From Gemmatimonadaceae bacterium (GTDB lineage: Bacteria > Gemmatimonadota > Gemmatimonadetes > Gemmatimonadales > Gemmatimonadaceae), in assembly GCA_020851035.1 (NCBI GenBank), contig JADZDM010000001.1, forward strand, positions 124,001 to 188,000: a DNA stretch of 64,000 nucleotides, written 5' to 3'. Under the pieces are notes generated by a model. It did not search any database and was not told the DNA's origin. It worked only from the letters and a program-made list of their open reading frames with translations. Shown in pieces: positions 25,682 to 33,935 of the stretch. Both the position numbers and the translations under genes were made by a program. How positions within the stretch are numbered: position 1 is the first letter of the stretch; the number at the start of each line of letters is the position of its first letter.

Positions 25682-26851
25682 CTACAGCCCATGGAGCGCC
25701 TGCTCCAGGTCACCCAGCAGGTCGTCGGCATCCTCCACGCCGCACGACAGGCGAACCAGCCCTTCCGTGATACCCAACCTCGCGCGCCGTTCCGGCTCCA
25801 CCGACGCATGCGTCATGCTGGCCGGATGACTGACCAGACTCTCGACCCCACCGAGCGACTCGGCCAGGCTGAAGAGGCGCACGCGGTCCAGCATGGTCTT
25901 GACCCGCTCCCGCGTCCCGAGCTCGATCGAGATCATCCCGCCGAAGCCCGACATCTGTCGCGCCGCGAGCGCATGCTGTGGGTGCGATTCCAGTCCCGCG
26001 TAGAGCACCCGCTCGTGGCCCAGCCGCCCCGCCAGCCAGGCGGCGATGCGCCGGCCATTCGCGTCATGCGCCTGCATGCGGATCGCGAGCGTCTTGGTGC
26101 CGCGCAGGCAGAGCCAGGCGTCGAACGGCCCGGGCACCGCACCGGCCGCATTGAGGATGAACTGGAGCCGCGTCGCCAGCTCCTCGTCGGACGTGACGGC
26201 GATGCCGCCGATCATGTCGCTGTGCCCGTTGAGGTACTTGGTGCTGGAGTGCCAGACGACATCCGCGCCCAGTTCCAGCGGACGCTGGAAGATCGGTGTC
26301 GCGAAGGTGTTGTCCACGATGGTGAGCGCGCCCGCCCGCTTCGCGATGGCCGCGGCGGCCGCGAGGTCCGTCAGCCGCATCAGGGGATTCGTCGGCGTTT
26401 CCAGCATCAGCGCGCGGGTGGCCGGCGTGACGGCGTCGGCGATGCGCGCCGGATCACGCGTGTCGACATAGCTGAATGTGAGGCCAAACTGCTGCAGCAG
26501 CTTGTCGAACAGCCGGTACGTGCCGCCATACACGTTCTCGCCGACGACGATGTGGTCGCCCGACCTGAACAGCATCATCAGGCTGGTGAGGCACCCCATC
26601 CCGCTGCCGAAGGCAAAGCCGTGCGTCGCCCCTTCCAGCGCCGCGACGTTGCGCTCGAGCGCCTCACGGGTCGGGTTCTTGCCCCGGGCGTACTCGTAGC
26701 CGCGATGCACGCCGAACTCTTCATGCACGTACGTGCTGGTCAGGTAGAGGGGCGTCATGATCGCACCACAGGTGGGATCGGGACGCTGGCCGGCATGGAT
26801 CGCGCGCGTGGACGGACCGTCGCGCAGGTCGGTGTCGAGGATGCGGGTCAT
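25682..26851 (-). CDS. Cys/Met-metabolism PLP enzyme (cystathionine gamma-synthase/lyase family)
   Basis: This 389-residue cytosolic pyridoxal-phosphate enzyme shows the family patterns TRAIHAGQRPDPTCGAIMTP, YEYARGKNPTREALERNVAA and the PLP-lysine segment SSTKYLNGHSD. VSHPASMTHASV and LVRLSCGVEDADDLLGDLEQ follow near the end. The family includes cystathionine gamma-synthase, beta/gamma-lyases and methionine gamma-lyase, and sequence alone does not separate them here. The ATG at 26851 is used because upstream in-frame residues are Arg/Pro-rich. It is divergent from the HD-GYP regulator across 74 bases. Confidence 0.9.
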   Translation of the reverse strand: MTRILDTDLRDGPSTRAIHAGQRPDPTCGAIMTPLYLTSTYVHEEFGVHRGYEYARGKNPTREALERNVAALEGATHGFAFGSGMGCLTSLMMLFRSGDHIVVGENVYGGTYRLFDKLLQQFGLTFSYVDTRDPARIADAVTPATRALMLETPTNPLMRLTDLAAAAAIAKRAGALTIVDNTFATPIFQRPLELGADVVWHSSTKYLNGHSDMIGGIAVTSDEELATRLQFILNAAGAVPGPFDAWLCLRGTKTLAIRMQAHDANGRRIAAWLAGRLGHERVLYAGLESHPQHALAARQMSGFGGMISIELGTRERVKTMLDRVRLFSLAESLGGVESLVSHPASMTHASVEPERRARLGITEGLVRLSCGVEDADDLLGDLEQALHGL

Positions 26852-26925
26852 CGGGATCGGAATGGGGTTGGGGCGAATCGTAACCCCGCGTCTGGCCCCT
26901 CGCACGGCGGCCCGCAGGACGCCGC

Positions 26926-28029
26926 GTGACCGGCGTCCTGGCCCTCGACCTGGCCTCCACCGCCGGCCTCGATCCGTTCGCCACCGCCACCGTGCCCCGC
27001 TGCCTGGTGGTGGATGACGAGCCGCGCCTCCGCCAGATCCTCGTGCGCGTGATGCGCGCCGACGGCTTCATCGTCGACGAGGCCAGCAATGGCGAGGAGG
27101 CGGTGCGCCGCATGGAGGAGTGCCCCTCCACCCTCATCCTCACCGACATCGAGATGCCGAAGATGGACGGCTTCTCACTGCTGCGTGAGCTGCGCCAGCG
27201 CTGGCCCGACGCCGCCGTCATGATGATCAGCGGCAACGGCGACGTGCAGACGGCCGTGAGCTGCCTCTCCGTCGGCGCCCTCGATTACCTCACCAAGCCC
27301 TTCCACCTGGAGGAGGTGCGCGCGCGCATCACCTCCGTGCTCGAACGGCGGCGCCTGGTGCTGGAGAACCGTGAGTACCAGACGCGGCTGGAGCAGAAGG
27401 TCCAGGCCCAGGCCCGCCGCATCGAGCAGCAGTTCCTGGGCGGCGTGCAGGCCCTCGCCGAGGCGCTCGAAGCCAAGGACCCGTACACCCATGGCCACAG
27501 CGTGCGCGTGAGCCAGTACGCCACCGCCATCGCCCGCCGGCTCGACCTGCCCCCCGCCGTGGTGCGCGCCGTCACCCTCGGCGGCCGCCTGCATGACATC
27601 GGCAAGATCGGCGTCCGCGAGGAGATCCTCACCAAGCCCGCCCGCCTCACACCGGAGGAGTACGCGCACGTCATGACGCACCCGATCGTGGGGTGGCGCA
27701 TCCTCTCGGCCATGGTCGTGGACCAGCCGGAGCTGCTGAACATCGTGCGCTGGCACCACGAGCGCATGGACGGCGCCGGCCTCCCCGACGGGCTCACCGG
27801 CACCGAGATCCCGCTCGAGGCGCGCATCGTGTCGGTCGCCGACAGCTTCGATGCGATGACCAGTGGCCGCCGCTACCGCGACGACGGGGGCAAGGTGCTG
27901 CCCGATGCCCTCATGGAGCTGCGCCGCTGCGCCGGATCGCAGTTCGATGCGGATTGCGTCGGCGCCTTCATCGACGCCATCGACTCGGGCGAGATCGCGC
28001 TGCTGCCGCGCACCGACCTGCCGCAGTAG
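26926..28029 (+). CDS. Response regulator with HD-GYP phosphodiesterase domain
   Basis: This 367-residue protein pairs a receiver domain (about 22-145; VVDDEPRLRQ, phospho-Asp in LILTDIEMPKMDG, Lys in YLTKPF) with a coiled-coil linker and an HD-GYP domain (about 170-345). It shows HSVRVSQYA, the metal pair in GRLHDIGKIGV, and HHERMDGAGLPDG. HD-GYP enzymes degrade cyclic-di-GMP. In the family signature HHExxDGxGYP the Tyr is replaced by Leu here, although the metal ligands are kept. The GTG at 26926 is used; its first 20 residues are not family-like. No kinase gene is adjacent. Confidence 0.9.
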   Translation: MTGVLALDLASTAGLDPFATATVPRCLVVDDEPRLRQILVRVMRADGFIVDEASNGEEAVRRMEECPSTLILTDIEMPKMDGFSLLRELRQRWPDAAVMMISGNGDVQTAVSCLSVGALDYLTKPFHLEEVRARITSVLERRRLVLENREYQTRLEQKVQAQARRIEQQFLGGVQALAEALEAKDPYTHGHSVRVSQYATAIARRLDLPPAVVRAVTLGGRLHDIGKIGVREEILTKPARLTPEEYAHVMTHPIVGWRILSAMVVDQPELLNIVRWHHERMDGAGLPDGLTGTEIPLEARIVSVADSFDAMTSGRRYRDDGGKVLPDALMELRRCAGSQFDADCVGAFIDAIDSGEIALLPRTDLPQ

Positions 28030-28050
28030 CGCCGCGACAGGCGCGGCTAC
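28026..28050. terminator. Hairpin spanning both stop codons of convergent genes
   Basis: GTAG (28026-28029) pairs with CTAC (28047-28050), and CCGCG (32-36) with CGCGG (42-46), with a 2-base bulge. The two convergent TAG stops lie in the outer stem. There are no T-tracts. A bidirectional terminator is plausible. Confidence 0.4.
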
Positions 28051-29477
28051 GCCACGATCGTGATCCGCGTCGGCTGCTTGTACGACGCGAGGTGCGACTC
28101 GCACCAGTGGCGCACGGCCTCCGCCGTCACCGCCCCGTGCACGGTGACGTCGATCTCGTTCTCGCGGGTCGATTCCGGCGTGGCGGTGACCTCGACGCGC
28201 GTCACCCCAGGCAGCGCCCCGATCACGCCTTCCAGCTCGGTCGGGAAGATGTTGAACCCGTTGCGGGTGAACATCCGCTTGATCACGCCCTCGAAGGTGA
28301 CGACGCCCTCGGCATCCATGCTGCCCAGGTCCCCGGTCTGCAGCCAGCCGTCGGTGCGTTGCAGGCCCTCCTCACCGCCGGAGACGTAGCCGGGCCCGAC
28401 CAGCGGGCCGCGCACGCAGATCTCCCCGCTGCTGCCGACCGGCAGCTCGGCGGCGCTGACCGGCGCCCGCACGCTCACCTCAGCCCCCGGGTAAGGGATG
28501 CCGAGGGTGCCGATGCGGTTGGGGCGGTCCACGCGGTTGAACAGGCAGACCGGTCCGGCCTCGGTCAGCCCGTAGCCCTGGCGCAGTGGCGAACCGGTGG
28601 CCGTCTCCCACTTCCGCTGCACCCACACCGGCAGCGGGGCGCCGCCGCAGATGCAGAGACGGAGGGCGGGGACGTCGATGGTCCCGCCGCGACGCTCGAT
28701 CGCCGAGAGCATCGCGATGAACACCGCAGGCACCCCCACCAGCATGGTGATCGACTGGTCGACCAGCAGCTCCACCGCCTTCAGGGGATTGAAGCGCGGC
28801 ATCGTCGTCACGCGCGCGCCGGCCAGGAGTGGCGCGGTGAGGGTGACGGTCATGCCGAAGAGGTGGCTCCACGGCAGGAGCGCCAGCACGTGGTCCGCCA
28901 AACCGAGCTCGGCGGCATCGACCGTGGCGATGGCGTTGGCGAGGAGGTTCCGGTGCGTGAGGATCGCGCCCAGCGGCCGGCCGGCCATGGCCGAGGTGTA
29001 GACGACGGCAGCCTCCTCGTCGCTGCCCTCGGTTTCGGTGTCGCCTTCGAGCGACAGCCCGATGTGTGCCCCCAGGTCCACCACCGAGGCGTGGCCGTCG
29101 AGGATCACGGTCGCATGGCGCGGCGCGTCGTCGAGCAGCACCACCGGCAGGGTGTCGGGGAGACGGTCGGCGAACGGGGCGATGGTGAACACGGCGCCGA
29201 CATCGGCGTCATGGCACTGGGCGGCGAGCTCGGCCCTGGAGCAGAGCGGGTTGAGCAGCACCGCACCCCGCCCCTCACTGGCGGCGAGGCCCACCAGGAA
29301 CTGCGGCGAGGTGGGGAGGAGCAGGGCTGCGCGACGGCCGTACAGCCGCCTGGCGAGCGGGGCGCTGCGTTGCAGCAGCGTCAGTCCCGCCCCGACCAGC
29401 TGGGCCGCCGGATGCCCATCGATCGTCCCGCCGTGAGCGCCTGCGGCAAGGGGAAGCAGCGCTAATGGATTGCTCAT
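28047..29477 (-). CDS. AMP-dependent synthetase/ligase (acyl-CoA-ligase-like), short C-terminus
   Basis: This 476-residue adenylate-forming protein has the core family motifs GYGLTEAGP, LQTGDLGSMDAEG and IKRMFTRNGFNIFPTELE. The phosphate-binding loop reads YTSAMAGRPLGAILTHRN instead of the usual YTSGTTGxPKG, so it lacks the loop lysine. The protein ends at YKQPTRITIVA, just where the A10 segment with the catalytic lysine (PxxxxGK) normally follows. Whether it adenylates its substrate normally is therefore unclear. The start is ATG 29477. It is divergent from glmM across 206 bases that hold a perfect 12-bp palindrome. Confidence 0.85.
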   Translation of the reverse strand: MSNPLALLPLAAGAHGGTIDGHPAAQLVGAGLTLLQRSAPLARRLYGRRAALLLPTSPQFLVGLAASEGRGAVLLNPLCSRAELAAQCHDADVGAVFTIAPFADRLPDTLPVVLLDDAPRHATVILDGHASVVDLGAHIGLSLEGDTETEGSDEEAAVVYTSAMAGRPLGAILTHRNLLANAIATVDAAELGLADHVLALLPWSHLFGMTVTLTAPLLAGARVTTMPRFNPLKAVELLVDQSITMLVGVPAVFIAMLSAIERRGGTIDVPALRLCICGGAPLPVWVQRKWETATGSPLRQGYGLTEAGPVCLFNRVDRPNRIGTLGIPYPGAEVSVRAPVSAAELPVGSSGEICVRGPLVGPGYVSGGEEGLQRTDGWLQTGDLGSMDAEGVVTFEGVIKRMFTRNGFNIFPTELEGVIGALPGVTRVEVTATPESTRENEIDVTVHGAVTAEAVRHWCESHLASYKQPTRITIVA

Positions 29478-29541
29478 GGTTCCGGATTGGGCGAAATTTC
29501 GCGGCAGGCTGCAGGTCGGGCGCGGAACGTAGCAGTCCATC

Positions 29542-29553
29542 GTGACGCGTCAC
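29542..29553. promoter_or_regulatory. Perfect 12-bp palindrome in divergent ligase/glmM region
   Basis: GTGACGCGTCAC is a perfect dyad lying 65 bases upstream of the leftward ligase start and 131 bases upstream of glmM. Its size and position suit a dimeric regulator site. The binding protein is unknown, and a chance CG-rich palindrome cannot be excluded. Confidence 0.35.
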
Positions 29554-29683
29554 AGCACACGGGCGTCCTTGCACGCATCCTCCCGGCCCGGGAGGGGCCT
29601 TGTCGCAGGCGTCCGGTATTGCAGCCGGTGGCACCGGGGACGACGGTCCCCGCCACTCGATCCACCCACCCAGAACGTGTTCA

Positions 29684-31069
29684 ATGTCATCATTTGAAGG
29701 GTTGATGGTCTCGGTGTCTGGCATCCGCGGCCGCGTCGGAGCGGGGCTGACCCCGGAAGTGGTCGCCACCTACGCTGCCGGCTTCGGAGCCTGGGCGACC
29801 GGCAGGACGCCGGGCCGCCCCATCGTGGTCGGCCGTGACAGCCGCGTCTCGGGTCCGATGTTCCATCGCGTGGTGCTGTCCGCGCTGGAGTCGGTGGGGT
29901 GCCAGGTGATCGACATCGGCGTGGTGCCCACTCCAACGGTCCAGCTCGCCGTGGAGCACCATCATGCCGCCGGCGGCCTCGCGATCACCGCCAGCCACAA
30001 CCCGGTGGAATGGAATGCGCTCAAGTTCATCGGACCCTCGGGGCTGTTCCTCGACCAGGCCGACAGCCTGAGCTTCCGCGCCGCAACCGACGCCGGCTTC
30101 GCCCGGGCAACCTGGGACAGGCTTGGCGCCACCACCCTGGACACCGGGGCCGTACAGCGGCACCTCGACCTGATCCTGGCGCTGGACTACCTCGACGTGC
30201 CGGCGTTGCGGGCCCGGAAGCTGAAGGTCGCGCTCGATTGCGTCCGCGGTGCCGGCTACCCGATCATGAGTGCGCTGCTGCACGCCCTCGGGTGCGAGGT
30301 GACGGCCATCCACACCGAGGCCGACGGTCGCTTCCCGCACGCCCCCGAGCCGATCGCCGAGAACCTCGGCGACCTCTCGGCGTTGGTCCGGCAGAGCGGA
30401 GCCGACATCGGCCTGGCGGTGGACCCGGATGTCGACCGCCTCGCCATCGTTGATGAGCTCGGTTCGCCGATCGGGGAGGACTACACGCTGGCCTTCGCCA
30501 CCGCCCTCGTGCTCCGCAAGCGGCCGGGTGTGGTCGTGACGAATCTCTCGACCTCTCGTGTGGTCGAGGACGCCGCGATCGCCGCCGGCCAGCGCTGCGT
30601 GCTCTCGCCGGTGGGCGAGGCCAATGTCGCGGCCTGCATGAAGGCGGAACGGGCGGCCATCGGCGGGGAAGGGAACGGCGGCGTGATCCTGCCGGACCTC
30701 CATCTCGGCCGGGATGCCCCGGCCGGCGCCGCGCTGGTGCTGCAATTGCTGTGTAGTTCCGGCATGACGCCGTCGCAACTCAAGGCGGCGTCCCCGCGCT
30801 ACGAGATCGTGAAGGACAAGCTGGACCGTCCGGATGCACCGCTGGGCGAGGTGTACGCCGCCCTGCGGGCCGCCTTCCCGGACGCGACGGTGGATGTGCA
30901 GGATGGGCTGCGGCTGTCGTGGCCGGACCGGTGGGTGCACGTGCGCCCGTCCGGCACGGAGCCGATCGTGCGGGTGATCGCCGAGGCGCCCACGCGGGCG
31001 GAGGCGGAAGCCCTGGTGTCGCAGTCGCGGGAACCGCTGGATGAACTCGTGCGCGCTCCTGCGCGCTGA
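29684..31069 (+). CDS. glmM: Phosphohexomutase, probably phosphoglucosamine mutase
   Basis: This 461-residue alpha-D-phosphohexomutase has the phospho-serine loop ITASHNPVEWNALKF, the Mg loop VDPDVDRLAIVDE, the sugar-specificity loop GGEGNGGVILP and the phosphate-binding RPSGTEPIVRV. The glmS gene follows 37 bases later in the same direction. That suggests it converts glucosamine-6-P to glucosamine-1-P for UDP-GlcNAc, although GEGNGG loops also occur in phosphomannomutases. The ATG at 29684 gives MSSFEGLMVSVSGIRGRVG; the next Met is also possible. Upstream codons are non-homologous. Confidence 0.85.
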   Translation: MSSFEGLMVSVSGIRGRVGAGLTPEVVATYAAGFGAWATGRTPGRPIVVGRDSRVSGPMFHRVVLSALESVGCQVIDIGVVPTPTVQLAVEHHHAAGGLAITASHNPVEWNALKFIGPSGLFLDQADSLSFRAATDAGFARATWDRLGATTLDTGAVQRHLDLILALDYLDVPALRARKLKVALDCVRGAGYPIMSALLHALGCEVTAIHTEADGRFPHAPEPIAENLGDLSALVRQSGADIGLAVDPDVDRLAIVDELGSPIGEDYTLAFATALVLRKRPGVVVTNLSTSRVVEDAAIAAGQRCVLSPVGEANVAACMKAERAAIGGEGNGGVILPDLHLGRDAPAGAALVLQLLCSSGMTPSQLKAASPRYEIVKDKLDRPDAPLGEVYAALRAAFPDATVDVQDGLRLSWPDRWVHVRPSGTEPIVRVIAEAPTRAEAEALVSQSREPLDELVRAPAR

Positions 31070-31106
31070 GCGCCGGACTCAATAGTCACCTCGAAGGGCA
31101 ACCAAC

Positions 31107-32933
31107 ATGTGTGGAATCGTCGGATACGTCGGGACCAGGGAATCGACCCCGCTGCTGCTGGAAGGGCTGCGTCGCCTCGAGTACCGCGGCTATGACTCGG
31201 CGGGTGTCGCGACCATGAACGGCAGTGGCGTGGAGATGCGCCGTGCCGCCGGCAAGATCGCGAAGCTCGAGAAGGCCATCCTCGACGAGCCGACGCACGG
31301 CTCGGTCGGCATCGCGCACACGCGCTGGGCCACCCACGGCCCGCCGACCGAGAAGAACGCCCATCCCCACATGGACGAGGACAAGACGATCGCCGTGGTC
31401 CACAACGGCATCATCGAGAACTCCTCCTCGCTCAAGCGCTCGCTCGAGGCCCGGGGCCACGTCTTCTCCTCCGACACCGACACCGAGGTGCTGTCACACC
31501 TGATCGAGGAGCTCTTCGACGGGAGCCTGGAGGATGCGGTGGTGCAGGCGCTCAAGCGCGTCGAGGGCACCTACGGCATCGCCGTGATCTCCAGCCGTGA
31601 CAAGGACAAGATCGTGGCCGCCCGCAAGGGCAGCCCGCTGCTGATCGGCGTGGGCAAGGACGAGTGGTTCGTGGCCAGCGACGTCTCGGCCATCCTCTCG
31701 CACACCCGCGACGTGGTGTACCTCGAGGACGGCGACGTGGCGGTGCTCACCCGCACCGGGTTCCGCGTCATCGACCACTCGCAGAGCACCGTCACGAAGG
31801 TGATCAGCAAGATCGACTGGGACATCGACCAGATCGAGCGCGGCGGATACGCGCACTTCATGCTGAAGGAGATCTTCGAGCAGCCGGTGACGATCGAGAA
31901 CACCATGCGCGGCCGCATGCTGCAGGAGGAGGGGACGGCCAAGCTGGGCGGCCTGAACCTGACCGACGAGCAGCTGCTGAAGATCGACAACATCGTCATC
32001 ACGGCCTGCGGCACCTCGTGGCACTCGGCGCTGATCGGCGAGCAGCTCCTCGAGGAGTTCGCCCGCATCCCGGTGGAGGTCGAGTACGCCTCGGAATTCC
32101 GCTACAAGAACCCGATCATCACCGACCGCACGCTCTGCGTGGTGATCTCGCAGTCGGGTGAGACGGCCGACACGCTGGCGGCGCTGCGCGAGGCGAAGGC
32201 CCGCGGCGCCAAGACGCTCGGCCTGGTGAACGTGGTGGGCTCGACGATCGCCCGCGAGGCCGACGGCGGCATCTACCTGCACGCCGGCCCCGAGATCGGC
32301 GTCGCGAGCACGAAGGCGTTCACCAGCCAGGTGATCGCGCTCACGCTGCTGGCGCTCAAGCTCGGCCGCCTGCGCACCATGAGCATCCTGCAGGGCCGCC
32401 AGGTCATCGCCGCGCTGTCGGCACTGCCGGGCCAGATCAAGGAGATCCTCGAGCGCGCCAGCGACGTGGAGGCGGTGGCCGAGGAGTTCAAGCGGGCGCA
32501 GAACTTCCTGTACCTGGGCCGCGGCTACAACTTCCCGAGTGCGCTGGAAGGCGCGCTGAAGCTCAAGGAAATCAGCTACATCCACGCCGAGGGCTACCCC
32601 GCGGCCGAGATGAAGCACGGGCCGATCGCGCTCATCGACGAGATGATGCCGGTGGTGTTCATCGCCCCGCACGACGCCGTGTTCGACAAGGTCGTGAGCA
32701 ACGTGCAGGAGGTGAAGGCACGCAAGGGCACCGTGGTCGCCATCACCACCCGCGAGGAGGAGTCGCTCGAGGGGCTGCTGGACTACGAGTTCCGCGTGCC
32801 GGAGACGATGGACATGCTGACGCCGATCCTGGCGTCGGTGCCGCTCCAGCTGCTCGCCTACTACATCGCGGTCAAGCGAGGCTGCAACGTCGACCAGCCG
32901 CGCAACCTGGCCAAGTCGGTGACGGTGGAGTAA
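31107..32933 (+). CDS. glmS: Glutamine-fructose-6-phosphate aminotransferase
   Basis: This 608-residue cytosolic enzyme makes glucosamine-6-phosphate from fructose-6-P and glutamine, the entry to UDP-GlcNAc. The class-II glutaminase domain starts with the nucleophile Cys2 in MCGIVGYVGTRES. THGPPTEKNAHPH and VHNGIIEN follow. Two SIS domains include CGTSWHSALIGEQ and the isomerase C-terminus, ending NLAKSVTVE. Length and order are standard. It follows glmM within 37 bases. A long hairpin follows the gene. I see no glmS ribozyme-like sequence upstream. Confidence 0.97.
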   Translation: MCGIVGYVGTRESTPLLLEGLRRLEYRGYDSAGVATMNGSGVEMRRAAGKIAKLEKAILDEPTHGSVGIAHTRWATHGPPTEKNAHPHMDEDKTIAVVHNGIIENSSSLKRSLEARGHVFSSDTDTEVLSHLIEELFDGSLEDAVVQALKRVEGTYGIAVISSRDKDKIVAARKGSPLLIGVGKDEWFVASDVSAILSHTRDVVYLEDGDVAVLTRTGFRVIDHSQSTVTKVISKIDWDIDQIERGGYAHFMLKEIFEQPVTIENTMRGRMLQEEGTAKLGGLNLTDEQLLKIDNIVITACGTSWHSALIGEQLLEEFARIPVEVEYASEFRYKNPIITDRTLCVVISQSGETADTLAALREAKARGAKTLGLVNVVGSTIAREADGGIYLHAGPEIGVASTKAFTSQVIALTLLALKLGRLRTMSILQGRQVIAALSALPGQIKEILERASDVEAVAEEFKRAQNFLYLGRGYNFPSALEGALKLKEISYIHAEGYPAAEMKHGPIALIDEMMPVVFIAPHDAVFDKVVSNVQEVKARKGTVVAITTREEESLEGLLDYEFRVPETMDMLTPILASVPLQLLAYYIAVKRGCNVDQPRNLAKSVTVE

Positions 32934-32952
32934 CGCACCGCTCCTGGTTCCT

Positions 32953-32991
32953 CACGAACGCACGCCCCGGTCACCGGGACGTGCGTTCGTG
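32953..32991 (+). terminator. Long hairpin downstream of glmS
   Basis: CACGAACGCACG (32953-32964) pairs perfectly with CGTGCGTTCGTG (32980-32991). Inside it CCCGGT pairs with ACCGGG. This is a very stable 12+6 bp structure without a T-run. It is the likely end of the glmM-glmS transcript and is followed by 190 bases without a gene. Confidence 0.55.
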
Positions 32992-33179
32992 CGTTGCGGG
33001 CATCGGGACGGCGGCAGGCGCTGCCACGGCCGGCGCCGCCCGCGGCGCGAACACACCCGTTCACCACCGGGTACGCGCGCTTCGTCTCACCGCGATTGCC
33101 GCGCCCGCCACCGCGGCGTACCCTCGGTGCACGGGAACGGCACGCCGGCGAACGCCCCCCTCACCACAGCCCCGATCTC

Positions 33180-33935
33180 ATGCCGGAGCCCCTCGTCCGG
33201 ACGCGACACCTCTCGAAGCGCCACGTCACCGACGCCGCACCGGTGTTCGCACTGCGCGACGTCGACCTCGAGGTCCAGCCCGGTGAGCTGCTCGTGCTCA
33301 TGGGCAGCTCCGGTTCAGGCAAGTCGACACTGCTCTACCTGATCTCGGGACTCGAACAGGCCAGCGCAGGCGAGATCCACTTCGCCGGCCAGCGCATCGA
33401 CCAGATGGACGAGACCGCACTCTCGGTGCTCCGCCGCGAGGGAATCGGCTTCGTGTTCCAGGCCATCAACCTGATTCCGCATCTCACGCTGTTCGAGAAC
33501 GTCGTGCTGCCCGGATACCTGGTGAACGGTGACCGCGACGCGGTGGATCGGCGAGCCACGGCGCTCTTCGACATGCTCGGCATCGGGGCGCTCGTGCAGC
33601 GCCTGCCGGCGCAGGTGTCCGGCGGCGAGCAGCAGCGTGCCGCGATCGCCCGGGCAATGATCAACGGGCCGCGCGCCCTGCTCGCGGATGAACCGACCGG
33701 CGCCCTCAACTCCGCAGCCGGCCGCGCGGTGCTCGACGGGTTCCGCGAGATCAACGCCCGTGGCCAGACGATCGTGATGGCCACGCACGACGTCAAGTCC
33801 GCCTGCATCGCCGATCGCGTGCTGTTCCTGCGCGACGGGCAGGTGCACGGCGAGTTCCAGTTCGCCGACCGGGGCGCGGCGATCGAGGATCGCGAGTCGC
33901 TGCTGGTGGCGTGGCTCGGCGCGCAGGGCTGGTGA
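33180..33935 (+). CDS. ABC transporter ATP-binding protein (MacB/LolD family)
   Basis: This 251-residue ATPase has Walker A GSSGSGKSTL, the Q-loop FVFQAINLIP, signature VSGGEQQRAAIARA, Walker B ALLADEPTGAL and the H-loop MATHD. It belongs to the group that works with FtsX/MacB-type permeases rather than classical importers. The ATG at 33180 is used. The longer upstream frame is Arg/Pro-rich. The permease GTG start overlaps its stop by 4 bases and a serine hydrolase follows, so three genes form one unit. The substrate is unknown; lipoprotein or peptide extrusion is typical of the group. Confidence 0.93.
   Translation: MPEPLVRTRHLSKRHVTDAAPVFALRDVDLEVQPGELLVLMGSSGSGKSTLLYLISGLEQASAGEIHFAGQRIDQMDETALSVLRREGIGFVFQAINLIPHLTLFENVVLPGYLVNGDRDAVDRRATALFDMLGIGALVQRLPAQVSGGEQQRAAIARAMINGPRALLADEPTGALNSAAGRAVLDGFREINARGQTIVMATHDVKSACIADRVLFLRDGQVHGEFQFADRGAAIEDRESLLVAWLGAQGW

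Noticed and set aside
25430-26929. Long rightward frame opposite the PLP enzyme
   Set aside because: It is antisense to a clear cystathionine-family gene and has no motif of its own.
31070-31106. Possible glmS ribozyme upstream of glmS
   Set aside because: The 37-base gap is too short and shows no ribozyme core.
32861-33067. Small leftward frame at the glmS end, including YSTVTDLARLRGW
   Set aside because: This sequence is the antisense of the conserved glmS C-terminus (NLAKSVTVE), a well-known false gene.
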